Made by a program: the position numbers and the translations under genes
Assembly: GCA_038330095.1 (NCBI GenBank)
Contig: JBBQNQ010000001.1
Span: 27,963 to 91,962, forward strand
Direction of reading: 5' to 3'
Length of the DNA: 64,000 bases
DNA from: JBBPZA01 sp038330095
GTDB taxonomy: Bacteria; Actinomycetota; Thermoleophilia; Solirubrobacterales; Solirubrobacteraceae
Shown: piece after piece, positions 8,703 to 17,435 of the stretch
Numbering within the stretch: the first letter of the stretch is position 1
Layout of the letters: the number at the start of each line of letters is the position of its first letter
The notes under the pieces: generated by a model
Told to the model about the DNA's origin: nothing
Databases searched by the model: none
What the model saw: the letters and a program-made list of their open reading frames with translations, nothing else

Positions 8703-8915
8703 TCAGGTCGGGTCGGTCGCGATCATCACGTCGGAGGCTTTGACCACGGCGGTGACCTCGGCGCCTTCGGTGATGCCGAGCTCGTCCACCGCTTCGACGG
8801 TGATCGAGGCGACTACGCGCTGGCCGCCGACGTCGAGCTCGACGTTGGCGATCGACGCCCCGCGAGCGACCTTCGTCACGGTGGCGCGGAGCTGGTTGCG
8901 AGCGCTGATGCGCAT
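8703..8915 (-). CDS. mop: Mop-type molybdate-binding (TOBE domain) protein
   Basis: 70-residue stand-alone TOBE/Mop domain: it begins MRISARNQLRATV and contains GASIANVELDVGG and GITEGAEVTAVVKASDVMIA, the molbindin signature. Such proteins oligomerise and bind molybdate or tungstate in the cytoplasm. AAGGAGA lies upstream of the ATG. It is the last gene of the mod operon, 33 bases after modC, and probably buffers intracellular oxyanion. Confidence 0.9.
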   Translation of the reverse strand: MRISARNQLRATVTKVARGASIANVELDVGGQRVVASITVEAVDELGITEGAEVTAVVKASDVMIATDPT

Positions 8916-8948
8916 CGGGTGTTCTCCTTGTCGTGGCGGAGGTTGAGC

Positions 8949-10013
8949 CTAGAGGTCGAGCAGCCGCGTGGCAGCGGCTTTCCAGGTTGCGGTCACCTTG
9001 GCGCCAGGGGCGAGGGCGAGTTGCCGAGCGGCGGTCTCGGTGATCTCGGCCGCGACGGGCTGCGGGCCGGCGAGGCCGAGGCGCACGCGGTTGCCGACCG
9101 AGGTGATGGAGACGATCTCGACCGCCAGGTGGTTCTGGGCCGAGCCCGTCGGGGGGACGCCGGCATGCTCGATCGCAATCTCCCACGGAAAGACGCTGAC
9201 CGCGACGGGGCCGCGCGCGTGATCGAGTGCCGTGACCCTGCCGCCGCCGTCGAGATCGACGACGGTGACTCCATCTTCGCCGGCGCGGGCGCTGCCGGTC
9301 AGCACGACGGCGCCGGTGAAGTCGGCGACGAACGCGGTCGCCGGGGTGGCGGCGAGCTCGCTGGCGCTGCCCCGCTGGATGATGCGACCACCGTCGATGA
9401 TGGCGGCTTGGGTGCCGAGCAGCGCGGCCTCCGAGAAGTCGTGCGTGACGAGCACGGTGGGGACGTCGATGGCGCGCAGGATGTTTGTGAGCTCCCGCGC
9501 GGCGCGCGCCCGCGTGCGCGAGTCCAGCGCCGACAGCGGTTCGTCGAGGAGCAGGGCGCTGGGCCGGCGGGCGAGCGCTCGCGCCAGCGCGACCCGCTGA
9601 CGTTCACCGCCTGAGAGCGTGCCGGGGCGCGCATCTGCGAGCGCGGCGATGCCCAGGCCCTCGAGCAGCTCGTGCGCGCGCGCGCGGCGCCGCGCGCGAG
9701 ATTGCCCGCGCAGCGCGTAGGCGACGTTCTGCCAGACCCGCAGGTGCGCAAAGAGCGCGTAGTCCTGGAACACGTAGCCGCAGCGCCGGCGCTCCGGCGG
9801 CGCATCGATGCCCTGCGCGGTGTCCAGCCAGACCTCGTCCTCGCACTCCACGCGCCCGCGGTCAGGCGCCGCCAGGCCGGCGATGATGCGCAGCAGCGTG
9901 CTCTTGCCGGCTCCGGACGGCCCGGCAAGAGCCAGGCACTCGCCGGCAGGGACTTCGAGCGCTGCGTTGAGCTCGAACGTGCCCAGCCGCGTGCTGGCGT
10001 CAATGCGCAGCAC
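8949..10013 (-). CDS. modC: Molybdate ABC transporter ATP-binding protein
   Basis: 354 residues. The ABC domain has Walker A GPSGAGKST, the Q-loop motif FQDYALF, signature LSGGERQRVALA, Walker B ALLLDEPLSALD and the switch histidine in VTHDFSEA. The C-terminal third (about 280-354) is a TOBE domain, as in ModC. It energises molybdate import through ModB. Its start lies 14 bases inside the end of modB, so the two are translationally coupled. Confidence 0.9.
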   Translation of the reverse strand: MLRIDASTRLGTFELNAALEVPAGECLALAGPSGAGKSTLLRIIAGLAAPDRGRVECEDEVWLDTAQGIDAPPERRRCGYVFQDYALFAHLRVWQNVAYALRGQSRARRRARAHELLEGLGIAALADARPGTLSGGERQRVALARALARRPSALLLDEPLSALDSRTRARAARELTNILRAIDVPTVLVTHDFSEAALLGTQAAIIDGGRIIQRGSASELAATPATAFVADFTGAVVLTGSARAGEDGVTVVDLDGGGRVTALDHARGPVAVSVFPWEIAIEHAGVPPTGSAQNHLAVEIVSITSVGNRVRLGLAGPQPVAAEITETAARQLALAPGAKVTATWKAAATRLLDL

Positions 10014-10818
10014 CGCGAAACGCCCCGTCTCCGGCCGCGAGCTTGACCGACAGGAGCAGCGCAGCGGAGACGATCACCAGTACGGCAGAGAGCGCGATCG
10101 CGCCGGTCAGGTCGGTCGCGAACTGGTCATAGATCGCGAGCGGCGTGGTCTGGGTGATTCCGCGAAACGACCCGGCGAAGATGAGCGTCGCGCCGAACTC
10201 ACCGAGCGCCCGTCCCCAGGCGAGCGCCAGCCCGGCCAGCAGGCCCGGTCGCGCGGCGGGCACGGCGATCCGCGCGAACGTCGTCGCCTCGTTCGCGCCG
10301 AGCGTGCGCGACGCCTCCATCCAGCTGCGGTCGACTGCGCCGAAGGCCGCCTGGGCCTGGCGAAGGTAGAACGGCGCGGCGACGAAGGTCAGCGCCACGA
10401 CGACCCCGGCCGTCTGCAGGACGAGCTCGATGTGCGCGTCGCGCAGCGCGTGCCCGAGCAGGCCGGCCGGGCCGAACGCCGTCAGCAGCGCGATCCCGGC
10501 GACTGCGGGTGGAAGCACGAGCGGCAGCTCGACGAGCGTGATCACGACTGCGCGGCCAGGGAACGACCGGGTGGCCAGCAGGTAGGCCGCCGGCGTGCCG
10601 ACGACCACGATGATCGCCACCGCGATCGCGGTCGTCTCCAGGCTGAGCTTGAGCGCGTCGGTGGCTACCGGGTCGCCGAGGCTGGCGACCAGGCGCGCGG
10701 GGCTGGTGTCGGCGAAGATCGCGACGATCGGCAAGACCAGGAACGCCAGCGCCACGACCACCGCCACCGCGAGCACCAACGAGAACCAGCCCGGCCGACG
10801 TCCCGGCCGGCGGCTCAC
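10000..10818 (-). CDS. modB: Molybdate ABC transporter permease
   Basis: 272 residues with about five or six membrane helices. The cytoplasmic EAA-type loop reads EASRTLGANEATTF, and a GRALGEFGATLIFAG stretch typical of ModB follows. It forms the membrane channel receiving molybdate from ModA. Its ATG overlaps the modA stop (ATGA). Confidence 0.9.
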   Translation of the reverse strand: MSRRPGRRPGWFSLVLAVAVVVALAFLVLPIVAIFADTSPARLVASLGDPVATDALKLSLETTAIAVAIIVVVGTPAAYLLATRSFPGRAVVITLVELPLVLPPAVAGIALLTAFGPAGLLGHALRDAHIELVLQTAGVVVALTFVAAPFYLRQAQAAFGAVDRSWMEASRTLGANEATTFARIAVPAARPGLLAGLALAWGRALGEFGATLIFAGSFRGITQTTPLAIYDQFATDLTGAIALSAVLVIVSAALLLSVKLAAGDGAFRGAAH

Positions 10819-11588
10819 TTGGGGGGTGGGAGGAAGCCCGCCGCGCGCAGATCCTGCTGGCCGGGCCCGCGAAGCAGCCCCGCGATAAACGCCTGGGCCT
10901 CCTTCGGGTGCTTGGCTCCCTTCACGACCGCCACGCCGTAGGCGACCCGCGGCTGCAGGCTCGCGGGCAGCGCGACCGCCTTTGCCTTGCCCGAGCTGGC
11001 GGAGACGGCGGTGACATAGACGAACCCCGCATCGACGGCCTTCCCGGTGACCTTGGCGATCACGCCCTTCACGTCGGGTTCGTTGGAGCGCACGTTGGCC
11101 AGGATCTTCTTCTCTTCCGCAGAGGGCAAGCCGGACAGGACGTTGCGCGTGTAGGCGCCGATCGGCACGCTCGCCGACCCGATCGCGATCGTCACGCCGG
11201 GCTCGGCCAGATCGCCTACCGAGCGCACCTTGCTCGAACCCGCCGGCGCCGCGATCACGAGCCGATTCGAGGTGAAGACGACCGGCTTTGAGACGAGCCC
11301 CTTGCCGTACAGCATGTCGGGCAGCTTGGTGTTCGCGGCGGCGAACACGTCGGGCTTCACGCCGCGCTGGATCTGGGCCGCCAGCTCATCTGAGCCGGCG
11401 AACGAGAACTTCGCGTTGGCGTCGGTGAACTGGGTCCCGTACTCCGTGAACGCCTTCGTCAGCGACGCTGCCGCCGACACGGTCAAGTCCGGTTTGCTCC
11501 CGTCGCCCCCGCTCGAGCTCCCGCACCCGGTCGCGACCGCGAGGATGCCGGCCACGAGCATCGTGACCACCCTTACGCGTGCTCTCAT
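10815..11588 (-). CDS. modA: Molybdate-binding lipoprotein
   Basis: 257 residues. A lipoprotein signal ends in VATGC, followed by a Ser/Gly-rich linker. The mature protein starts LTVSAAASLTKAFTEYG, the classic ModA opening that carries the oxyanion-binding serines, and continues with GVKPDVFAAANTKLPDML. It captures molybdate or tungstate outside the membrane. It starts inside the stop of the HTH-TOBE gene (ATGA overlap). Confidence 0.9.
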   Translation of the reverse strand: MRARVRVVTMLVAGILAVATGCGSSSGGDGSKPDLTVSAAASLTKAFTEYGTQFTDANAKFSFAGSDELAAQIQRGVKPDVFAAANTKLPDMLYGKGLVSKPVVFTSNRLVIAAPAGSSKVRSVGDLAEPGVTIAIGSASVPIGAYTRNVLSGLPSAEEKKILANVRSNEPDVKGVIAKVTGKAVDAGFVYVTAVSASSGKAKAVALPASLQPRVAYGVAVVKGAKHPKEAQAFIAGLLRGPGQQDLRAAGFLPPPK

Positions 11589-11977
11589 TCCGCCCCGCCC
11601 TTTTCCACCATCACCGAGGTTGCCTTCACCGTCGCGGTAGCCGGTGCCCCGCGCACCAGCCTCAGCTCTTCGACGGCGTCACGTGTCACGGCCGCGGTGA
11701 CGAGGAACGGACCCGCCTCGATCTCGACCAGCGCCATCACACCGTCGACCTCTACCGACCGGACCACACCGGCGAACCGGTTGCGCGCCGACAAGTCATG
11801 CCCCGCCGCGTGGCGCTTGGGATGCGCCGCCAGGCGCTCGACCTCCGAGGAGGCGACAAGTCGGCGGTTTCGCTCGTCGCGTGTCGTGCGCAGCTTCCCC
11901 GCACGGTCCCAGCGACGCAGCGTGTCCACGCTCACCCCCAGCGCCTGAGCCGCTTCACCCAGCGACAAGTCCGCCAT
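11585..11977 (-). CDS. HTH-TOBE molybdate-responsive regulator (ModE-like role)
   Basis: 130 residues. Residues 1-50 form a MerR/excisionase-type helix-turn-helix (SLGEAAQALGVSVDTLRRW). Residues about 62-128 form a Mop/TOBE domain (ARNRFAGVVRSVEVDG onward). This layout replaces the classical ModE (LysR-like HTH plus two Mop domains) in many actinobacteria and clostridia. It is the first gene of the mod operon and probably represses it when molybdate is bound, through the inverted repeat next to its start codon. Confidence 0.85.
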   Translation of the reverse strand: MADLSLGEAAQALGVSVDTLRRWDRAGKLRTTRDERNRRLVASSEVERLAAHPKRHAAGHDLSARNRFAGVVRSVEVDGVMALVEIEAGPFLVTAAVTRDAVEELRLVRGAPATATVKATSVMVEKGGAE

Positions 11978-11978
11978 T

Positions 11979-11997
11979 GCCTAAGCATCGCATAGGC
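11979..11997. promoter_or_regulatory. Inverted repeat before the mod operon, candidate operator
   Basis: GCCTA and TAGGC flank a 9-base spacer, one base upstream of the regulator ATG. The position over the likely transcription start would suit autoregulation by the HTH-TOBE protein. Confidence 0.45.
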
Positions 11998-12111
11998 GGC
12001 TGGCGGTTGACGAACGGCATCGACGAGGGAGAGGGAGGGTCAAGTTCGGCCGCGGCGCCGTTCTGCGACGAATTAAGCCCACGCGCCGCACCTCCACCCC
12101 GGCGCCGAGCT

Positions 12112-12173
12112 GAGCGCCGCCGCGGCGAGCCCTACGCCGCCCGCCTGTCGGACCCCTCTGTCAGGGGTCTCCT
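12112..12173. repeat. Repeat copy A: GC-rich block plus GTCGGACCCC hairpin
   Basis: The block starting GAGCGCCGC...GGCGAGCCC and ending ACGCCGCCCG, followed by a GTCGGACCCC hairpin, recurs at 27249-27345. In both places it abuts the stop codon of a minus-strand gene. Confidence 0.5.
12150..12170 (-). terminator. Hairpin after the AOC-barrel gene
   Basis: GACCCC and GGGGTC form a six-base-pair stem with a seven-base loop immediately downstream of the stop codon on the minus strand. There is no U tract, which is common for high-GC terminators. Confidence 0.5.
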
Positions 12174-12633
12174 AGGGAAGATGGATCAGGAAGGTGAAGC
12201 GGTCGCCGCTTGGTTGCTGTTGGACCCTCACGGTCCCGGTGGCGCGGGCGTAGCGGCCGGTACCACCAGTGATCGCCTGGGTGTAGGTGCGGGTGCCTCC
12301 TAGGCCGGGTTGTAGGAGCTGGACCATGACCTGCCCGCCCTGCAGGATGTAGGTGCCGGTGCACAGCGAGCGCTGGTCGAACAGCGTCGTGCACGACGCG
12401 GCGTCACGGCCGATCACGCGGCCGTCTTGATCGAGCAGCTTCTCGGTGAAGATCACCGCGTCGCCGGCCGATCGCCCGGCTGGCGGGTTGTCAACCGATC
12501 GCGCCTGTTCGAGCTTGGACGTCGCTCGCAGAATGATCTTGCCGGGTCGCTCGCGTCCGTTCGCCGGCCCGGCCAGCGCGACTGCGCCGATCAGAGCCGG
12601 GCCGAGGATGCAGATTGCGATCGTCCGTCGCAT
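12172..12633 (-). CDS. Secreted allene-oxide-cyclase-barrel-like protein
   Basis: 153 residues with a signal peptide (MRRTIAICILGPALIGAV, cleavage near the following Ala/Gly). The mature part resembles dirigent/allene oxide cyclase barrels: GDAVIFTEKLLDQDGRVIG, CTTLFDQRSLCTGTYIL, and ITGGTGRYARATGTV. Two cysteines could pair. Enzymatic activity is not implied; such barrels are common, mostly uncharacterised secreted proteins. AAGGAGG six bases before the ATG fixes the start. It is divergent from the membrane protein that follows. Confidence 0.7.
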   Translation of the reverse strand: MRRTIAICILGPALIGAVALAGPANGRERPGKIILRATSKLEQARSVDNPPAGRSAGDAVIFTEKLLDQDGRVIGRDAASCTTLFDQRSLCTGTYILQGGQVMVQLLQPGLGGTRTYTQAITGGTGRYARATGTVRVQQQPSGDRFTFLIHLP

Positions 12634-12684
12634 GTCCCCTCCTTCGGTTGGCCGGTAAAAGTCGCCCTCCGCGAGACTATCGGC

Positions 12685-14296
12685 GTGGTGGACCAGCCAA
12701 TCGCTCATCGCGGCCGCGACGTCGTCCTCGGACTGTCAATGGTCCTGCTCGCCGCGGCGTACTTGGCGGCGAGCCCGAAGACCGCGGATCTCGCTGCGAG
12801 TGAGTACCGGACCCATCTCCTCGCCACCGAGGGGTGGGCACTCATAAACCTCCAGTGGTACGGCGGGCACAACGTCCCGGGCTACTCCGTAGCGGTACCG
12901 GCGCTGGCTTCACTCATCGGGCCACGCGTCCTCGCGACCATCGCCGGAGCGCTGTCGGTGCTGCTCGTCGGTGTGGTGGTGAGCCCCCACACGACAGCGC
13001 GCGCCCGGCTCGCGGTGATGCTGGCGTTCCTGCCCTCGGTGGCTGCCGGTGTCGTGATCGGCCGGGTCACCTTCACGGTCGGATGCGCCGTGGGCTTGGC
13101 TGCGCTGGCGGCAGCGGACCGCAGACGTGCTGTCCTTGCCAGTGCCTTGTCGGTGTCGACGGTGCTCTGCAGCCCCGTCGCGGGCTTGTTCCTTTGTGTC
13201 GCCTCCGCCGCCGCCGTGATCGGCGGCCGACCCGACGATCGACGGCGGTGGAGCGTTCTGGCCGGGACGACGCTCCTGGTGAGCGTGCTGCTCAACGTCC
13301 TGATCTTCCCCGAGGGAGGTGCGCAGCCGGATCCCGCCTCGTCCTTCCTGCCCGTGGCCGCAGTGGGGCTTGGCGTCGTGCTCGTAGCGCCTGTCGGGCG
13401 ACGCTCGGTGCGCATCGGCTGGCCTCCTTGCGCTCGCGCTTCTAGTGGCGTCCTACGCGATCCCCTCTCCGATGGGATCCAATGCCGACAGGCTCGTCGT
13501 CAGCTTCGGACCCGCGGCCCTGGTCGCCGCATGGTCCTCCCTTCCAGCGGGGGTCAGAGGTCGATCCCTCCCCATCACCTCGGCGCTCGTCCTCGTCCTC
13601 GGCGCACTGCTGTTCCACGAGGTCCGACCGGCCGTCGACGCCGTTGCCAACTCAGTGGACGACCGATCGACCCAGCGCTCCTATTACGACCCCTTGCTCC
13701 GGTTCCTTGCGCGTTCCGCCGGACCCGGGGATCGGATCGAGATTCCCTTGACCCTCAACCACTGGGAGACGGCGTACGTGGCGCCGTCGTTCGCGCTTGC
13801 CCGAGGTTGGGAGAGGCAGCTCGACGTCAAGTACAACGGGCTGTTCTACGACGGCCGTGGTCTGACCGCACGCCGGTACGAGCGCTGGTTGCGCCGGTCC
13901 GGGGTGCGCTGGATCGCGCTGCCGAGCTCCACCCTGGACAGCTCTGCGCGCCAGGAGCCTCGCATACTGCGATCCTCGCCCTCGTATATCCGACGCGCCT
14001 TCGCCTCTAGGGACTGGACGATCTGGGAGTACCCTCGCGGAAGGACGGTCCAAGGTCCCGCACGTATCACGGCCGCCGACGCCGACGCGGTCGACCTCAC
14101 GGCCACCCGAAACGGCAGCGTCCTGCTGCGCATCCACTACACGCCCTACCTGAGGCTGGTGGCCGGCGCAGGGTGCATCGGTCCAAGCCGCCTTGGCTGG
14201 ACCCGCCTTACGGTGAAGCGGCCGGGCCGTCTCACGCTTGACTCGGGCTTCTCAGTCCGACAGTTCCTGTCGGACGACCCGATCTGCCGCAACTAG
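12685..14296 (+). pseudogene. Polytopic membrane protein interrupted by a one-base frameshift
   Basis: The first part, from a GTG start, encodes a string of membrane helices to about 13419 (LVAPVGRRSVRIG). It then shifts by one base; the correct continuation (LLALALLVASYAIPSPMGSN) lies in the next frame and runs to TAG at 14294-14296. Removing the T at 13420 joins them into one protein of about 536 residues: roughly eight to nine helices, then a soluble C-terminal domain with HWETAYVAP and ARGWERQLD. The layout recalls GT-C-like or 6-pyruvoyl-tetrahydropterin-synthase-related membrane proteins. The function is unknown. Confidence 0.65.
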
Positions 14297-14352
14297 AGCC
14301 GGCTCATGGCAGCTTTATGTGGCGTTTCGCCGGCGTCGTGACCCTTTCGGCC

Positions 14353-15372
14353 ATGGGGTCCAGGTTGACTCGGGCTGCCGCTCTGGTAGGCGTCGGCTGC
14401 GCGTGCGCGTGGCTCGGCTGCGGGGGCGGAAGCGGTGTTCGCCAGGCGCGGAGCGGCGCCGGCGATCGGGCGGCGCGCCCTCCGGCCCCGGCACGTCGAT
14501 CGGCGCGTCCGCCGCGCCTCGTGGCCGACCGGCGGCCGCTCAGCCGGCTTCCGGTGGCCGTGCAGGGCGCCGCCTCGGTGCTCAGTGGCGGCCGCATCGT
14601 GGTCATGGGCGGGCTTACCGCGAATGGGACATCCAGCCAGGACGTAGTGGCCGTTCCTCCCGCCGGTGGACGCGCGCGCATCGTCGGTTCGCTGCCTCGT
14701 CCTGCGCATGACGCCGCCGCCATCGCACTCGGCCCCCGGGTGATCCTCCTCGGTGGAGGGCCGGTGGAGGGCACCGATCAGATCGTCCGTGTCCTGCCGG
14801 GCCCGGCTGCACAGGCAGGATCGCTGCGCCGGCCGCTGTCGGACGGCGTCGGAGTGACCGTCGGCGGGGCGGGCTACCTCGCCGGGGGATGGGATTCGAC
14901 CGTCCTCGATCCGAGGATCTACCGGGTGGCGCCGAACGCCACGGCAAGGCCGATCGGCCGGCTCCCGGTCGGAATCCGCTATCCGGCGGCCGCCGCGATC
15001 GGCGGACGCATCGTGATTGCCGGAGGCGAGACGGCGGCCGGTGTCGCCAGCGCGGATGTGTGGTCGTTCGACCCTCGGACCAGGAAGGTTGTGGCCGGGC
15101 CTCGGCTCCCGACCGCGATCGATCACGCCGCCGGCGCGGCGCTGGGTGGACGCTTCTACGTGATCGGCGGGCTGAGGGGCGGTGCGCCGTGGTCGGGCGT
15201 GCTCTCGTGGGCGCCCGGTGAGCAGCGCTTCAGCCGCGCCGGGCGGCTTCCGCGCGCGCTGGCCGACGCGTCGGCTGTCCCGGCTGGAGCGGGGATCGTG
15301 CTCGTCGGGGGCCGGACCGGTGGCGGCCGGGTCGGGGATGTATGGCTCCTTCGCGCCAGGGCCCGGAGATGA
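14353..15372 (+). CDS. Kelch-repeat-like beta-propeller protein, probably exported
   Basis: About 339 residues from the ATG encoding MGSRLTRAAALVGVG; an ATG 36 bases earlier is also possible. The signal segment ends in a Cys-Gly-rich stretch (WLGCGGGSG), which may be a lipoprotein site though the lipobox is not canonical. About five repeats follow, each with a GGRIVVMGG / GPRVILLGG / GGRIVIAGG / GGRFYVIGG / GAGIVLVGG strand, the hallmark of Kelch propellers. It probably binds a ligand or partner outside the membrane. It lies 20-60 bases after the frameshifted membrane gene and may be co-transcribed. Confidence 0.65.
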   Translation: MGSRLTRAAALVGVGCACAWLGCGGGSGVRQARSGAGDRAARPPAPARRSARPPRLVADRRPLSRLPVAVQGAASVLSGGRIVVMGGLTANGTSSQDVVAVPPAGGRARIVGSLPRPAHDAAAIALGPRVILLGGGPVEGTDQIVRVLPGPAAQAGSLRRPLSDGVGVTVGGAGYLAGGWDSTVLDPRIYRVAPNATARPIGRLPVGIRYPAAAAIGGRIVIAGGETAAGVASADVWSFDPRTRKVVAGPRLPTAIDHAAGAALGGRFYVIGGLRGGAPWSGVLSWAPGEQRFSRAGRLPRALADASAVPAGAGIVLVGGRTGGGRVGDVWLLRARARR

Positions 15373-15453
15373 AGGCGAGGGCAGCCTCCTACCGCTCCTC
15401 TGGGATGATCCATTGGCATCGGGGCCCCAGCTCAGTCCACCAGAGGAGGCCGC

Positions 15454-15897
15454 ATGGCCGGTCGGTTCGAGGCGAATGTTGTGATCGACCGTCCGATCGA
15501 GGAGGTGTTTGCCTTTCTCGCGGACGGTGAAAACGATCCGAAGTTCAGCCCGAGGGTCCTGGAAATGGCCAAGACGACCGACGGGCCGCCCGGCGTCGGC
15601 ACCGTCTACGCAAGCACGGTCAAGGACGCCGGGATGAAGACCAAGCGGGAGTTCAAGCTCACCGAGTTCGAGCCGCCCGAGCGAATTCGCTGGGCGGAGG
15701 TCTCCAAGAACCTCGTCACGGCCCCCGAGGGTGGCTACGACCTCGCTCGGGAGGGGAGCGGGACCCGACTCACGGTCTACAACGTGCTCGAGGGACACGG
15801 TCCGGGCAAGCTGATCGCCCCGCTCGCCCTGCGCTCCGCCCGCAAGGGTGCGGACGACTTCGCGAACGCGATCAAGACGGCCGTAGAGGGGTCCTGA
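15454..15897 (+). CDS. SRPBCC-family protein
   Basis: 147 residues. The opening FEANVVIDRPIEEVFAFLAD and the later EFEPPERIRWAEVS are typical of polyketide-cyclase/dehydrase-like SRPBCC (START-like) proteins with a hydrophobic ligand pocket. A GAGGAGG-type ribosome site precedes the ATG. The next gene, a MOSC protein, starts eight bases later, so they form a pair. The ligand is unknown. Confidence 0.8.
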   Translation: MAGRFEANVVIDRPIEEVFAFLADGENDPKFSPRVLEMAKTTDGPPGVGTVYASTVKDAGMKTKREFKLTEFEPPERIRWAEVSKNLVTAPEGGYDLAREGSGTRLTVYNVLEGHGPGKLIAPLALRSARKGADDFANAIKTAVEGS

Positions 15898-15905
15898 GGC
15901 AGGGC

Positions 15906-16796
15906 ATGCACTCGAGTGAGCTGGCGGGCACCGTCGGGGCGTTGTGGCGATTTCCGGTGAAGTCGATGTTGGGCGAGCAGCTCGACGCGGTCGATTTGGG
16001 TGAGGGCGGAATCGTCGGTGACCGCACGTATGCGCTTCGAGATCGGGAAACGGGCAAGGTCGCGAGCGCGAAGCACCCCAAGCTGTGGCCCGACCTGCTC
16101 GCGTGCCGGGCCGCCTTCGTCGAGGCGCTGCGCCCGGGCGACGAGCTGCCGCCGGTGCGAATCGAGCTCGCCGACGGAACTTCGGTGCTGAGCGACGCTG
16201 CGGATGTCGACGCCGTGCTGTCGCGGTTCTTTGGCCGCGATGTGGAGCTGGCCCACGCCGCGCACAATGGCTACACGATCGATCAGTACCACCCTGACGA
16301 GGATGACTTCGACCCTGAGGGACACCGCGACGAGATCACTGAAACGCAGCTCGGTGCGGCGTTCTTCAACGAGCGGGGGCTTCCCTCGGCTGTCCCCGAA
16401 GGCTCGTTCTTTGACCTCTTCCCGCTCAGCGTCCTGACCACGTCAAGCCTGGACCAGCTGGCCGAGCTCGAACCACAGAGCCGGTTCGACGCGCGGCGGT
16501 TTCGCATGAACGTGATCGTGGACAGCCCCGCGCGTGGCTTCGTCGAGAACGATTGGCTCGGGCGCACGCTCTCGATCGGCGACGACGCACAGATCGCCGT
16601 GGCCCTGCCGGATCCCCGCTGCGTCATGCCAAGCCTTGCCCAGCAGGACCTCCCCAGAGATCCCCAGATCCTCAAGGCCCTCGCCCGGCACAACAGAATC
16701 GACGTCGCAGGCGCGCTCTACCCCTGCGCCGGCGTCTACGCCATCGCCCAATCGACAGGCACGGTCCGCAAAGACGACGCCGTCAACCTGATCTGA
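15906..16796 (+). CDS. MOSC-domain protein
   Basis: 296 residues. The N-terminal beta-barrel begins VGALWRFPVKSMLGE and continues GIVGDRTYALRD, the usual MOSC_N opening. The C-terminal MOSC domain contains RFRMNVIVD and a conserved cysteine in PDPRCVMPSLAQ. Members include mARC and YiiM-type enzymes that bind molybdenum cofactor through this cysteine. It might be a Moco-dependent reductase, which fits the mod operon and the molybdopterin enzyme elsewhere in the window. Confidence 0.8.
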   Translation: MHSSELAGTVGALWRFPVKSMLGEQLDAVDLGEGGIVGDRTYALRDRETGKVASAKHPKLWPDLLACRAAFVEALRPGDELPPVRIELADGTSVLSDAADVDAVLSRFFGRDVELAHAAHNGYTIDQYHPDEDDFDPEGHRDEITETQLGAAFFNERGLPSAVPEGSFFDLFPLSVLTTSSLDQLAELEPQSRFDARRFRMNVIVDSPARGFVENDWLGRTLSIGDDAQIAVALPDPRCVMPSLAQQDLPRDPQILKALARHNRIDVAGALYPCAGVYAIAQSTGTVRKDDAVNLI

Positions 16797-16821
16797 GCTC
16801 GCCGGCCGTCATTGACCGCGT

Positions 16822-16977
16822 TTGACGGCCTCCGAGTGGAGGGACCTGTTCGTAGCGACCGCAGGGGCTTCCGCGGCGCTTGCCGGCATGCTGTTCGTCG
16901 CGGTCTCGATCAACGTCGAGCGCATCCTGAACTTCGCCGGCCTTCCGGAGCAAGCGCTGGCGGTAGTCCTGCTCGCG
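16822..16977 (+). pseudogene. 5' remnant of a small actinobacterial membrane protein gene
   Basis: From a TTG start, 52 residues read EWRDLFVATAGASAALAGML, FVAVSINVERIL and GLPEQALAVVLLA, which I recognise as the first part of a membrane protein widespread in actinobacteria. The remaining helices are missing: after about 16977 the frame runs into sequence belonging to the SnoaL-like gene on the other strand. It looks like a deletion junction. Confidence 0.5.
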
Positions 16978-17017
16978 TCACGCCGGTTCCTGAACTGGCC
17001 CATGTCGCCTAGGGCGA

Positions 17018-17415
17018 CTATGCCGGCAGCCCGCCGGCTTCCAGGGCCTCCGACCACTCGACGAAGTACTCGAGCCGGACCATCCTCCCGTCGCGGAAGG
17101 TCCGAGCTGGTGATACAGCTGCCCTTCGACCACTACCCCGCTTCCCTTGCCCCGTGAGTAGTAGCGAAGCCGGGTCGCCACGTGGTCACCACCAACGACG
17201 AACTCCTGCGGATCGAGCCTCAACTCCTTGAAGGTGTCGTCGAGGTTTGCCCAGAAGCGCCTGATCTCGTCCGGGCCCCTGCAGGAGTCCGAGCTCTGGC
17301 GCGCAGGAAGCACCCACTCGATCTCGGGATCAAAGTTCTCGACGGCAGCGTCGAAGTCACGCCGGTTGTAGGCCGCGATGTAGTCCCGGGCCTTGGCGAG
17401 GTTCTCCTGCGACAT
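17018..17415 (-). pseudogene. SnoaL-like protein gene with a 3' frameshift
   Basis: The frame from the ATG gives ARDYIAAYNRRDFDAAVENF and FWANLDDTFKELRLDPQEF, typical of SnoaL/NTF2-like proteins. After VVVEGQLYHQL the frame turns to Ser/Gly/Arg-rich nonsense that would run to 16978. A neighbouring frame instead gives FRDGRMVRLEYFVEWSEALE and ends at TAG 17018-17020, the expected family tail. One missing base near 17101-17105 explains this (CTCGG instead of CTCCGG). If it is a sequencing error, the gene is an intact protein of about 132 residues. Confidence 0.65.
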
Positions 17416-17435
17416 CGGTCAGGAGTACGCGCGAG

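Noticed and set aside
12001..12111. A plus-strand ORF across the region upstream of the mod regulator
   Set aside because: The translation is low-complexity Ala/Arg/Pro without a ribosome site; no conserved pattern.
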